In this document: piece by piece, positions 51,066-59,577 of the stretch
How the letters are laid out: every line of letters begins with the position of its first letter
Position numbering within the stretch: the first letter of the stretch is position 1
Made by a program: the position numbers and the translations under genes
Notes under the pieces: model-generated
What the model saw: only the letters and a program-made list of their open reading frames with translations
The model's database searches: none
What the model was told of the DNA's origin: nothing
Origin: Roseivirga ehrenbergii
Lineage (GTDB): Bacteria > Bacteroidota > Bacteroidia > Cytophagales > Cyclobacteriaceae
NCBI RefSeq assembly: GCF_001593005.1
Contig: NZ_LQZQ01000045.1
Location: forward strand, 434,001 to 498,000
Direction of reading: 5' to 3'
DNA: 64,000 nt

Positions 51066-51833
51066 ATGCAGATATCTGAGAAATTTGAATTAAAAGGAAA
51101 AGTTGCCATTATCACAGGTGCCAGTAAGGGCATCGGAAAATACATTGCAATGGCTTTGGCACAACAAGGCGCAACGGTTGTGGTGTCGAGCAGAAAGTTA
51201 GAAGCGGTGGCCGAAGTAGCTGAAGAATTTAAATCGAAAGGTTTGGAAGCGGTGGCTTTTCCTTGTCATATGGGGGATGATGAACAAATTAAAGCTTTGG
51301 TGGACAGTACCATTAAAAACCTAGGCGGTATCGACATTATTGTGAACAATGCGGCTGCCAATCCAGTATTTGGACCTGTGCAAGAAGCTGGTGATGACGC
51401 TTTTGACAAAATTATGGACGTGAATGTAAAAGGCCCTCTCAATTTGGCCAAATACGCTTACGAAAGTATGAAGAGTCGCGGGGGCGGTTCTGTCATCAAT
51501 ATTTCTAGTATCGAAGGAATTACCCCTGGGCATGGTTTGGGACTGTACTCTGTCAGTAAAGCGGCTTTGATTCAACTGACCAAGGTTTTGGCTAGGGAAT
51601 GGGGCCGAGACAGTATCCGTGCAAATGCGATTTGTCCGGGACTGATTGATACCAAGTTCAGCGAAGCACTTACCAGTAATGAAAAGATTATGAAAGTGGT
51701 GATGATGAAACAAGCCTTGCCTATGCTCGCCCAACCAGAAGATATCGCGGGACTAGCGCTGTTCTTGGCTTCTGATGCCTCCAAGTTTGTTACTGGTGCT
51801 GTGATTTCAGCCGATGGAGGGTATACGGTTTAG
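51066..51833 (+). CDS. Short-chain dehydrogenase/reductase
   Basis: About 255 aa from the ATG at 51066 (MQISEKFELKGKV). An earlier in-frame ATG at 51009 lies within the direct repeat. The cofactor loop is TGASKGIGKY, NNAAANP follows, Ser and YSVSKAAL give the catalytic Ser/Tyr/Lys, and the C-terminal FVTGAVISADGGYTV is typical. The family covers FabG-like and many other reductases, and the substrate is unknown. Confidence 0.9.
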   Translation: MQISEKFELKGKVAIITGASKGIGKYIAMALAQQGATVVVSSRKLEAVAEVAEEFKSKGLEAVAFPCHMGDDEQIKALVDSTIKNLGGIDIIVNNAAANPVFGPVQEAGDDAFDKIMDVNVKGPLNLAKYAYESMKSRGGGSVINISSIEGITPGHGLGLYSVSKAALIQLTKVLAREWGRDSIRANAICPGLIDTKFSEALTSNEKIMKVVMMKQALPMLAQPEDIAGLALFLASDASKFVTGAVISADGGYTV

Positions 51834-51884
51834 TTAATTAGTATATTGGTTATTAGTTATAAGTGTTGAAAATCAATCAATTTC

Positions 51885-52076
51885 ATGGATACTTTTCTTG
51901 CTGAACTTGTGCCTTTTATAGGTGGAGTGGTTAGGTTCTTATTTTTGTCTCTATTTAAAAAGCAGTCTTTCAAATCATTTTATAATTCTGAAAGAAAGTA
52001 TCACAGTTTATATAATTGGATTGTTGGGATACTTACTCTTGTAGCCATACTTCTGATAATTAAGTTGATTGTATAG
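51885..52076 (+). CDS. Small membrane protein, unknown
   Basis: 63 aa with two hydrophobic segments (about residues 7-25 and 44-62) separated by a charged, aromatic stretch. It lies between the SDR gene and the convergent aminotransferase gene. No homologous family is recognised. The regular two-helix layout supports coding, but it could be chance. Confidence 0.45.
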   Translation: MDTFLAELVPFIGGVVRFLFLSLFKKQSFKSFYNSERKYHSLYNWIVGILTLVAILLIIKLIV

Positions 52077-52099
52077 TTGTCAATCCTCTTGGGTATCTC

Positions 52100-53290
52100 C
52101 TAAACCTCCTTCGTTATCTCAATAGCATTTTTGATGATAGCGCAGCCTCGTTGGATATCTGCTTCTGAAATGGTGAGGGGTGGGGCTAAGCGGAAGCTTT
52201 CTGGGCAAGAGAGAAACCAAAAAGTGATCAGCCCATCTTCTAAACATTGATTTACGATTCTGGCTACGCGTTCCGCACTTTTAAATTCTACCGCGAACAT
52301 CAAACCGATTCTGCGGATTTCGATAATATCAGGGTGACCGATCAATGATTCAATCAACTGACCTTTCTTTTCCACGCCTTCAATCAGATTTTCATTTTCA
52401 ATCACTTCAAGGTTGGCCACCGCAGCAGCGCAGTTAACAGGGTGTCCGCCAAAGGTGGTAATGTGGCCTAAAACTGGATTGAAAGTGAGCTGCTGCATAT
52501 TCGCTTTGGAAGAAATAAAAGCACCCATTGGCATTCCACCACCCATGGCTTTGGCAATCGTCAATATATCGGGAATCACATCAAACTGCTGAAAAGCAAA
52601 GAGGGAACCCGTACGTCCGTAACCCGTTTGTATTTCGTCAAAAATTAAAAGCGCACCAGTTTCTGTACATCTTTGGCGTAATGCTTTCAAATAAGCTTTG
52701 GAAGGAATGCGTACTCCCGCATCGCCTTGAATAGGCTCAATTATAACACAGGCTGTTGCTTCTGTAATCTGTGCTAAATCTTCAACATTATTGAACTCAA
52801 TAAAGTAAACATCGGGCAATAGAGGTCTGAAAGCGTATTTTTTCATTTCATTACCCGAAACGCTCAGCGCGCCATGTGTGCCACCATGATACGATTTTTT
52901 GCAAGAAATAATCTGAGTTCTGCCTGTTACTCGCTTGGCTAGTTTCAATGCTCCTTCATTGGCTTCGGCTCCAGAATTAACAAAATAACTAGTGCTAAGT
53001 TGCTCAGGAAGGAGTGAAGCGAGCTTTTCAGCCAATCGGTTTTGTGCACTTTGGATAAACTCACCATAAGCCATTACGTGCATGTATTTGTCAAGTTGAT
53101 CCTTGATGGCTTTCACCACATGCGGATGACGGTGGCCAATATTAGAGACCGCAATGCCTGAAATAAAATCGAGGTATTCCTTTCCATCCGTATCGAAAAT
53201 GCTCGTGCCTTCCGCACGCGCCACTTCTACCTTAAGTGGATAAGGGGTAGTTTGTGCTACGTGATTAAGGAATATGCGCTCAGAATCCAT
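52100..53290 (-). CDS. Class III PLP-dependent aminotransferase
   Basis: About 396 aa from the ATG at 53290 (MDSERIFLNHV); an upstream in-frame ATG would run through the promoter-like region. Motifs are NSGAEANEGALKLAK, SYHGGTHGALS, LIFDEIQTGYGRTG and the PLP lysine in ILTIAKAMGGGMPMG. The relationship is to acetylornithine/ornithine/4-aminobutyrate aminotransferases, and the exact substrate cannot be read off. A near-match -7 box (TACTTTCG) lies four bases before its start. Confidence 0.88.
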   Translation of the reverse strand: MDSERIFLNHVAQTTPYPLKVEVARAEGTSIFDTDGKEYLDFISGIAVSNIGHRHPHVVKAIKDQLDKYMHVMAYGEFIQSAQNRLAEKLASLLPEQLSTSYFVNSGAEANEGALKLAKRVTGRTQIISCKKSYHGGTHGALSVSGNEMKKYAFRPLLPDVYFIEFNNVEDLAQITEATACVIIEPIQGDAGVRIPSKAYLKALRQRCTETGALLIFDEIQTGYGRTGSLFAFQQFDVIPDILTIAKAMGGGMPMGAFISSKANMQQLTFNPVLGHITTFGGHPVNCAAAVANLEVIENENLIEGVEKKGQLIESLIGHPDIIEIRRIGLMFAVEFKSAERVARIVNQCLEDGLITFWFLSCPESFRLAPPLTISEADIQRGCAIIKNAIEITKEV

Positions 53291-53409
53291 GTGCGAAAGT
53301 AAGCAGTAATCGTTTAAACTAAAACAGTAGATGAACGCATCTGCTTTATGTGAATACAAATTGATTGGCTGATTCTACTTCCGTTTGAACGGATTATCGC
53401 AGAAAGCAC

Positions 53410-53417
53410 TAATTTTG
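53410..53417 (+). promoter_or_regulatory. -7 box abutting the GT39 gene
   Basis: TAATTTTG fits TAnnTTTG exactly and ends four bases before the ATG at 53422, the same spacing as at miaE. The transcript would be leaderless or nearly so. Confidence 0.5.
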
Positions 53418-53421
53418 AGCA

Positions 53422-55002
53422 ATGTTAATTAAGGAGGGTGATTTTAACCGTAATGAGCGATGGGTGCTGGCTGGCATGCTGGTGTTACTGCTTTGTGCTC
53501 TGTTTGTTAACCTTGGTATTTATCCGCTTTATTTAGAAGAACCCAGACGCGGTTTGATTGCCTTGGAAATGATGTTTCAAGATAACCTTTGGGTACCTAC
53601 GCAAACGGGAGATTTATACTATAGGAAACCACCATTTTACAATTGGCTGATCATCCTTTCCTATCAAATTTTTGGTGGCTATTCAGAGTTTGCCACTCGC
53701 CTTGTTTCTGTGCTGTCAGCCTTGGTTACGGGGGTAGTGATTTACAGATTCTTCAAATTTAGATTGGGGAAGAGACTGGCAGTTTATGCTGCTTTAAGCT
53801 ATGTAGCTTGCGTAGATATACTCTTCTATTTCAGTATGATAGGAGAGATAGATTTATTTTATGCTTTAATTACTTTTTTAGTTTTTGTTTCAATCTATCA
53901 TTTCGGAAAACTAGAACAGTATTGGCCTTTGTTCTTATTCGCTTACCTACTTACCGCTATAGGTTTCTTGACCAAAGGACTTACTTCATTGCCGTTTCTG
54001 GCTATATCATTATTGGTATTCTTTATTTATGAGAAGAAGTTTAAGGTGCTGTTCTCTATTCAGCACATTGTGTCAATTTTGGCCTTCTTTATTGTATTAG
54101 CGGGTTATTTCTATGCGTACTCGCTTCATGAAGATCCAAGTGGTTGGTACACCACACTTTTCTCAGAGTCAGCAGATAAGGCAGTTGGAGGTGGTTTTTC
54201 AGCTTTATTAAAACACATTGCTCTTTTTCCGTTGACCACAATGGCCAACCTGCTACCAGTTACCTTATTCATTCCAGTTCTTTTTATTAGGAAGGTAAGA
54301 GGAATGCTGATGTCAAATCGGTTGATGGTATTTTTGGTATTGTTATTTGTGGCCAATTTTGTGGTGTATTGGTTTTCGGCCGAAGCCAAATCGAGGTATT
54401 TGTACCCGTTATTCCCCTTAATAATCGCAATTGTGTTGTATGGTATTCAAAAAACAGATGCCATTTGGCTGCGAAAATACGCTAAAGTGATCACTGTTTT
54501 TTTGGTGTCGGTAGCTACGTTGACTTTTCCAGCCATGCTTTTTGTGAAGGAACTCGAAGTAGTGGACCACTTGCTATTCATTGTTATAGGTTTGGAACTG
54601 TTGGTGGTTCTACTGTGGTGGTTGTACCTTAAAAAGGGAATTGAAGCCTATATGATTATTATAGGCGTACTGTTGGTACTGCGCTTGGGTTATTCGTTTA
54701 CTGTGCCTGTAACGCGTCAAAAAACCACGGGAGCTGCCGAAGACAAAGCTTTAGGGTTAAGAATTGCTGAAACCACCAAAGGAGAGCCTTTGTACAGATT
54801 GGGCGATGTGCGAATGTCGCTTACGATTGTTTATTACTTGGAAGCAGAACGAGAAGCCGTTTTATACCAAACCGATGAACTGAAGGAGGGCTACTATTTT
54901 GTGTATACCGATGATTTGCCTGAAACGGGCTATTCCCTAATTGAAGAGTTTCATTACCACAACGAACCGATCTATTTGATTCGAATGGACATAAATGAAT
55001 AA
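53422..55002 (+). CDS. ArnT-like (GT39) membrane glycosyltransferase
   Basis: 526 aa with about 12 transmembrane helices. The first periplasmic loop contains YLEEPRRGLIALEM, the catalytic acidic motif of polyprenyl-phosphate-sugar-dependent glycosyltransferases, and KPPFYNWLI follows as in ArnT/PMT relatives. The C-terminal soluble part includes YYLEAEREAVLYQTDEL. It likely transfers a lipid-linked sugar to an envelope acceptor in the periplasm. A diverged copy of its last 50 or so codons occurs at 55865-56017. Confidence 0.85.
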   Translation: MLIKEGDFNRNERWVLAGMLVLLLCALFVNLGIYPLYLEEPRRGLIALEMMFQDNLWVPTQTGDLYYRKPPFYNWLIILSYQIFGGYSEFATRLVSVLSALVTGVVIYRFFKFRLGKRLAVYAALSYVACVDILFYFSMIGEIDLFYALITFLVFVSIYHFGKLEQYWPLFLFAYLLTAIGFLTKGLTSLPFLAISLLVFFIYEKKFKVLFSIQHIVSILAFFIVLAGYFYAYSLHEDPSGWYTTLFSESADKAVGGGFSALLKHIALFPLTTMANLLPVTLFIPVLFIRKVRGMLMSNRLMVFLVLLFVANFVVYWFSAEAKSRYLYPLFPLIIAIVLYGIQKTDAIWLRKYAKVITVFLVSVATLTFPAMLFVKELEVVDHLLFIVIGLELLVVLLWWLYLKKGIEAYMIIIGVLLVLRLGYSFTVPVTRQKTTGAAEDKALGLRIAETTKGEPLYRLGDVRMSLTIVYYLEAEREAVLYQTDELKEGYYFVYTDDLPETGYSLIEEFHYHNEPIYLIRMDINE

Positions 55003-55148
55003 ATGGTAGACATACTAACCATAATGAACGCTTAAGTTTAAAATAGTGATGAATTTCCTGCCCAAAGGGAAGTAGTAAGGGGATTGTCAAAGAAAACACA
55101 CTTTATAGTTTACTAGCGAAGAATACCTCAAAAGGCTATATGTCGGGC

Positions 55149-55610
55149 TTATTGGGTTACGCTAATGGGATAAGTAATGTAGGACAATCTATCTGATGTT
55201 AGAGGAGAGTCTACCTGAGACCTATCAGAGCTCGCTTTGATAAGTCCTCGGTTAAAATCACTTCTGAATTTTATTGTAGCGATTGAAGTTGTGAAGTTGG
55301 CTGTGAGAGTGGTCTTTATATCTAGAATTTCCATTTCTCCATATTCTACAGTCCAATTAACAACTTCATTTATGTTATTTCCTTTCTGCGTACTGCTGAT
55401 TTTAAATGCATAGGTATATGTTTCTCCTGGAGTTACAGTTTTAGGTCCATCAAGACATATACCTATACCGGTTAGGCTTAAATAACAGTCAGTTGCACCT
55501 TCAAATTCATTGCTAATTTGAATTTCCTCCTGGTTAATTTGAGTTTCATCATCACATGAGAAAGTTAAAACTAGGGCTAAGGCAATTAGGGTTTTAAGTG
55601 AGGCTTTCAT
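55149..55610 (-). CDS. Small lipoprotein, unknown function
   Basis: 153 aa. The lipobox LTFSC followed by DDET (acidic, surface-export-like) makes it a probable outer-membrane lipoprotein. The mature part is beta-rich with an Ig-like feel (PGETYTYAFKISS). No family is recognised. It sits between the GT39 gene and the decayed copy of that gene's 3' end. Confidence 0.65.
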   Translation of the reverse strand: MKASLKTLIALALVLTFSCDDETQINQEEIQISNEFEGATDCYLSLTGIGICLDGPKTVTPGETYTYAFKISSTQKGNNINEVVNWTVEYGEMEILDIKTTLTANFTTSIATIKFRSDFNRGLIKASSDRSQVDSPLTSDRLSYITYPISVTQ

Positions 55611-55864
55611 CTTGAAGGTGTTTAGTTATATGTTTTAATTTGTAGTAATAACTAGATTCTTTATAAAGGTTACACTTTATGAAACTCCTTTTATTAAGTT
55701 AGGGATCTTTTTAAAACAATAGAAAAGTTGTTATGTAGTGAGATAACATTTCACCGTCATCCTTTTGAAAATTAACTTTGACGGAGAGTGAAGTTACCCG
55801 TTTAGAAGAGTAGTAGGGACTTTAAATTAGCATGAATACTTCTTAAACTGGGCGAGGTGCACAT

Positions 55865-56017
55865 ATGGTTTATTACCTAGAAGCGGTTTTATACCAAAAA
55901 GATGAACTGAGCTACTATTTTGTGTATAGCGATGATTTGCCTAAGACGGGCTATTCCCTAATTGAAGAGTTTCATTACCACAACGAACCCATTTATTTGA
56001 TTCGAAAGAACAGATGA
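55865..56017 (+). pseudogene. Decayed duplicate of the GT39 gene 3' end
   Basis: About 50 codons in frame to a TGA. They encode a sequence nearly identical to the end of the GT39 protein at 53422-55002, including YSLIEEFHYHNEPIYLIR. Relative to the parent it lacks EREA after YYLEA and has S in place of KEG, both in-frame changes. No membrane part is present, so it cannot be an active enzyme. It is probably a fragment left by duplication or recombination. Confidence 0.8.
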
Positions 56018-56022
56018 TAAAT

Positions 56023-56397
56023 CTATGCTGCCATTTTTTTCAATTTCAGCATGTTGATTTTCTCTTTCAGCACCATAGGATCGTAAGGCTTTAAAAGCAC
56101 ATCCATTTCCGTGTCTTTCATGCTGTCCATACCTGTAAGGTAAATTACGTGGCTCTGACTGCCTGCCGATTTAATCTTTTCTACCACCTCAATACCACAC
56201 ATATCGGGTAACTGAACATCCATGAGAATCAGCTCATAGTTGGTTTTTTCAGCCAAAAGAAGTGCCTCTGTGCCATTGGTAGAAAGGTCGAAATTTAGAT
56301 TCCATTTTTTTGCAAAAATAGAAAGCAGCTTTAAGTTCAACGGGTTATCGTCTACAATAAGAACTTTGAAATCAGTGTGGTTAGGTGCAGTATTCAT
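56023..56397 (-). CDS. Single-domain response regulator
   Basis: 124 aa receiver domain. Asp16/Asp17, phosphoacceptor Asp60 in LILMDVQLPD, Thr88 and Lys103 are all present. There is no output domain and no histidine kinase adjacent. It resembles receivers that work with hybrid kinases, but its partner is unknown. Confidence 0.87.
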   Translation of the reverse strand: MNTAPNHTDFKVLIVDDNPLNLKLLSIFAKKWNLNFDLSTNGTEALLLAEKTNYELILMDVQLPDMCGIEVVEKIKSAGSQSHVIYLTGMDSMKDTEMDVLLKPYDPMVLKEKINMLKLKKMAA

Positions 56398-56535
56398 GTA
56401 TCAAAACTCTACATTAGTCAGCACGTTTTTAGAGAGTTTCGATGAATGGTAAATATCAGTCGATGAAAATAGTAATAGAAAAGATAAAGGCGACTGGGAC
56501 AATTAAATGCCCACAAGTCGCCTAAACAACACAGC

Positions 56536-57261
56536 CTATGCTTTTTTATACTTGTTCAGTACCTTACCCAATACAAGGTCTTTATCGAGCTTTTTAGTAC
56601 AGAAGAACCAATCCTTACAATCAATATCGCTGTCTTCCATTCTGTCTTTTGCTGTTCCGCAAGAGCCAGCAGGGCCAATAATTACATCGTTACCAGGATA
56701 CCAATCTGCCGGTGTTGCCACTCCAAATTCATCTGCGGTTTGTAAAGCGATAATCACCCTGTACAGTTCTTCAAAATTTCTTCCCAAGCTAAGCGGGTAA
56801 TAAATAATTGTTCTTATGATTCCTTTTGGATCGATAAAGAAAACGGCCCTAACTGCTTTTGTCGAGTCTTCATTGGGTTGAATCATTCCGTATTTCTTTG
56901 CAACATCCATTGTGATGTCTTCTATCAAAGGAAAGTTCACTTCTACGTTCTTCATTCCCTTGTATTCTATCTTTTCTTTGATGGTGCGTAACCAAGCAAT
57001 ATGGCTGTATAAACCATCAATAGATAAACCAACCAGTTTACAATTGGCTTCTGCAAACTTATCTTCCATAGTAGCGAAAGTCATAAATTCCGAAGTACAT
57101 ACAGGGGTAAAGTCTGCTGGGTGGCTAAATAAGATTACCCAATTTCCTGCATAATCCGCAGGGAAATTGATTTCGCCTTGCGTAGTGACAGCTTTAAACT
57201 CTGGTGCGGCATCGCCAATTCTTGGCATGCTAATCATTTCTTGCTCTTGAATCTGTTCCAT
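56536..57261 (-). CDS. Peroxiredoxin (Prx6/AhpC-TSA family)
   Basis: 241 aa. The peroxidatic Cys lies in HPADFTPVCTSEF (about residues 47-59), with the conserved Arg in a later block and the long Prx6-type C-terminal extension. Further cysteines in AGSCGTAKDR and DCKDWFFC near the C-terminus could resolve the sulfenic acid. It reduces peroxides in the cytoplasm. The start may be one of two Mets within the first 12 residues. Confidence 0.9.
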   Translation of the reverse strand: MEQIQEQEMISMPRIGDAAPEFKAVTTQGEINFPADYAGNWVILFSHPADFTPVCTSEFMTFATMEDKFAEANCKLVGLSIDGLYSHIAWLRTIKEKIEYKGMKNVEVNFPLIEDITMDVAKKYGMIQPNEDSTKAVRAVFFIDPKGIIRTIIYYPLSLGRNFEELYRVIIALQTADEFGVATPADWYPGNDVIIGPAGSCGTAKDRMEDSDIDCKDWFFCTKKLDKDLVLGKVLNKYKKA

Positions 57262-57412
57262 AATTTTTTCTGTAAGATTATGGAGGAAAGGTAGCGAGGT
57301 AGATTATAATTATTTGTGACTATTGTTACACAGGAGCGAGTCAATTCATAGGAACTGCTCACAACTTACGATAAGCAGAATGGGGGAGATGACTCTAGTT
57401 ATGGTCTTTTTA

Positions 57413-57757
57413 TTATGAATTTGAAATCACCTTTTCTACACGCTCACTGGTATCGAGTTTGGAAAGGGTTAAACGCACTATACTGTCTTGCAGGGCGGTT
57501 AAATCATGAGGAATATTAGCCTCCAAGGTGATGATATCCCCCTTTTTTAATGGATACACACTGCCTTGTACACCGAAATCTATTTGACCATCGATAATAT
57601 GCACAATGATGGGAAAAGGAGCTTTATGCTCTTTCATCATTTGTCCTTGTTTTAATAGAATTCTAATTTCTTTGGAAAAGGAAGTTTCCAAAAGGACTTT
57701 AGTCACGATCTTCTTTTCGTTAAAGTCTAAGTTTTCATTAAAGGACTCAATTTTCAT
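57413..57757 (-). CDS. Small cupin-domain protein
   Basis: 114 aa single cupin barrel. Motif 1 is degenerate (HKAPFPIIVHIIDGQIDFGV) and motif 2 is PLKKGDIITLEANIPHDLTAL with one conserved His. Metal binding may be weak. Similar small cupins follow stress genes in Bacteroidota. Function unknown. Confidence 0.75.
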   Translation of the reverse strand: MKIESFNENLDFNEKKIVTKVLLETSFSKEIRILLKQGQMMKEHKAPFPIIVHIIDGQIDFGVQGSVYPLKKGDIITLEANIPHDLTALQDSIVRLTLSKLDTSERVEKVISNS

Positions 57758-57881
57758 ATTGGGGTGGGTTTTTGGTGGTGGGGAAGATGCTTTTGTTTAG
57801 TTGATTTTGAGAGATTTAATAGGTTATAGAAGTAGCGTGTTGAATTAAAGGTTTGAAGCTTTCAAAACCTCACGGAGTAAT

Positions 57882-58859
57882 CTATTTTTTAGAATCACCG
57901 AAGTCAATTTGAGTTTGATTGCTTAATTCATCTCTTTCTCGTTTGATTCTTTTTGAATGGTTTGTTTCGATTCTTTGGTCAGAATTTAAAAATGTACTTA
58001 CTAATACGACTGAATATGTCTGATTCTCAATTTCACCTATTTCGTTTATTTTTCTCTCGATCTCTAGCTCACAGACTATTTGGCTACCATTCTGAAAAGG
58101 TATAGCGTCAGAAACTACCTGTTGTTTGAATTCGTGATCCTTCATGTAAAAGGAAATGGTCTCATTAGTTTTCATGTAGATTCCACGCCATTTATATTTC
58201 CCTATTTTCAGTACTGGGGAAATAATTTCAATTACAGCTTGGTCGTCAAATTCAGGTGCAAGGTGGTCAGATTGTAAAATGAATTTATCGAAGTCTGCTT
58301 TTTCGACTATCGAAGTAGTACCCTTTTCGTCTTTATCTTTAAATGCAGTAGTCTCGATTTTATAAACCTTAGGATATTGATTTAGCCTGCTATAAAAATT
58401 CGAGCGATACTTAACAACTTTAATATCGAAATTGAAAATTGCAACAGCAGTTCGGACAAGTTCTTCGTTTGGTTCATCTTCTTTTACTTGTTCTAAGTCT
58501 ATTTTTAATTTTTCTATTTCAAGTTTGATTTTTTCCTTTTCTAGAGCTTCCATTTCGAAGTCTCTTGTTGCATGGTGAGATAGAACTGTTATGATAACTC
58601 CTGCTACGATACCCGCTAAAAACTTATTCTTCTTTCCTTTTTTAGCTACGAGTTTGAAAAACTCTCTTAGTCCACCCTCTTCAAAGGCAAAAGACTCAAG
58701 CTCGAAATCAATTTCAAGTTCTTCTGCGATTCTTTCAATTAGTTGTAGAAGTTCCTTTTCAGTGCTGTTACGAACCAATGCGTTCATACTATGTGAATCA
58801 TTCTCTAAAAAGTAATGAAGCTCTATTCTGTCAAAATCCGGTTTATAATAGTAGTGCAT
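57882..58859 (-). CDS. Membrane-anchored coiled-coil protein, unknown
   Basis: 325 aa. Residues 1-75 are acidic and mixed. A single hydrophobic helix (about 79-97, FLAGIVAGVIITVLSHH) is followed by a charged coiled coil (about 98-135, rich in Glu/Lys/Leu). Residues about 140-300 are beta-rich without a known signature. The C-terminus is highly charged. I do not recognise the family. It is isolated beside a repeat-rich intergenic region, so it may be accessory DNA. Confidence 0.6.
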   Translation of the reverse strand: MHYYYKPDFDRIELHYFLENDSHSMNALVRNSTEKELLQLIERIAEELEIDFELESFAFEEGGLREFFKLVAKKGKKNKFLAGIVAGVIITVLSHHATRDFEMEALEKEKIKLEIEKLKIDLEQVKEDEPNEELVRTAVAIFNFDIKVVKYRSNFYSRLNQYPKVYKIETTAFKDKDEKGTTSIVEKADFDKFILQSDHLAPEFDDQAVIEIISPVLKIGKYKWRGIYMKTNETISFYMKDHEFKQQVVSDAIPFQNGSQIVCELEIERKINEIGEIENQTYSVVLVSTFLNSDQRIETNHSKRIKRERDELSNQTQIDFGDSKK

Positions 58860-59066
58860 TGTCTATTTCAAATTGCAGGTAACGTTGAATAACGTTCACC
58901 ATCATGACCGTTATATTTCCAAAATTGTACAAAAAGTAAGCGTTAGTTACCAAATATGGTGTGCTATACGCAGCTTTTAACCAGCTATAAGTTTAGTGAA
59001 ATTATCTTATAAAACAGTAATATATACTGTTCTTGATGTTTATAAAGTGAGAAAGTCTGCGTTAAC
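58860..59066. other. Intergenic stretch before the repeat cluster
   Basis: AACGTT occurs twice close together (near 58880-58897) and no gene is supported. It leads into the duplicated element at 59067. Confidence 0.4.
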
Positions 59067-59215
59067 CGTCATTGCGAACCTGCCGCTGTTCTTCGAAGTG
59101 ATGACGTTTACGTGAAGCAATCTTAATGTTGGATTGTAGTACTAGAGATTGCTTCGTCATAAGCTTTTGCTGTCGCAACGCTTATTTCTCGCAGTGACGC
59201 TTCGATTGAGGGTTT
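59067..59215 (+). repeat. 149-bp intergenic repeat, copy 1
   Basis: It begins CGTCATTGCGAACC and is nearly identical to 59347-59495 (I count four differences). CGTCATTGCGA at its left end and TCGCAGTGACG (59189-59199) near its right end form imperfect inverted termini. AAGCAATCT and AGATTGCTT inside are a second inverted pair. There is no coding capacity, so it is a MITE- or REP-like element. Confidence 0.85.
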
Positions 59216-59280
59216 GCGGTTAGGAGCGGTTACGATGAAGTGAATCAATCTCAATTTCATATTACAGAAACTGCTGTCTA

Positions 59281-59335
59281 GAGACTGCTTTGTTAAAGCC
59301 CATAGCTACCGCATGGACTACGTCTCACAGTGACG
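59281..59335 (+). repeat. Palindromic repeat related to 29622-29675
   Basis: It starts GAGACTGCTTTGTT, has near-complementary inner arms (AGCCCAT/ATGGACT) and ends CGTCTCACAGTGACG, like the element at 29.6 kb. It lies between the two 149-bp copies. Confidence 0.65.
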
Positions 59336-59346
59336 GCCAATTTTGT

Positions 59347-59495
59347 CGTCATTGCGAACCTGCCGCAGTTCTTCGAAGTGATGACGTTTACGTGAAGCAA
59401 TCTTAATGTTGGATTGTAGTACTAGAGATTGCTTCGTCATAAGCTTTTGCTATCGCAACGCTTATTTCTCGCAATGGCGCTTCGATTGAGGGTTT
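59347..59495 (+). repeat. 149-bp intergenic repeat, copy 2
   Basis: Second copy of 59067-59215, 280 bases downstream in the same orientation. The few differences include one in each of the CTGTT/CAGTT and GCAGTGACG/GCAATGGCG segments. Confidence 0.85.
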
Positions 59496-59518
59496 TAAGT
59501 AGCAGGTAGGTTATCTTC

Positions 59519-59556
59519 ACAAAAAAAGACCTGTCAGGTTTTAAATCTGACAGGTC
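59519..59556 (-). terminator. Intrinsic terminator of topA
   Basis: On the minus strand the 10-base perfect stem GACCTGTCAG/CTGACAGGTC has a 9-base loop and is followed by seven T residues, about 20 bases after the topA stop. Confidence 0.9.
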
Positions 59557-59577
59557 TGGAATGCTTTTTAGTTCTCT

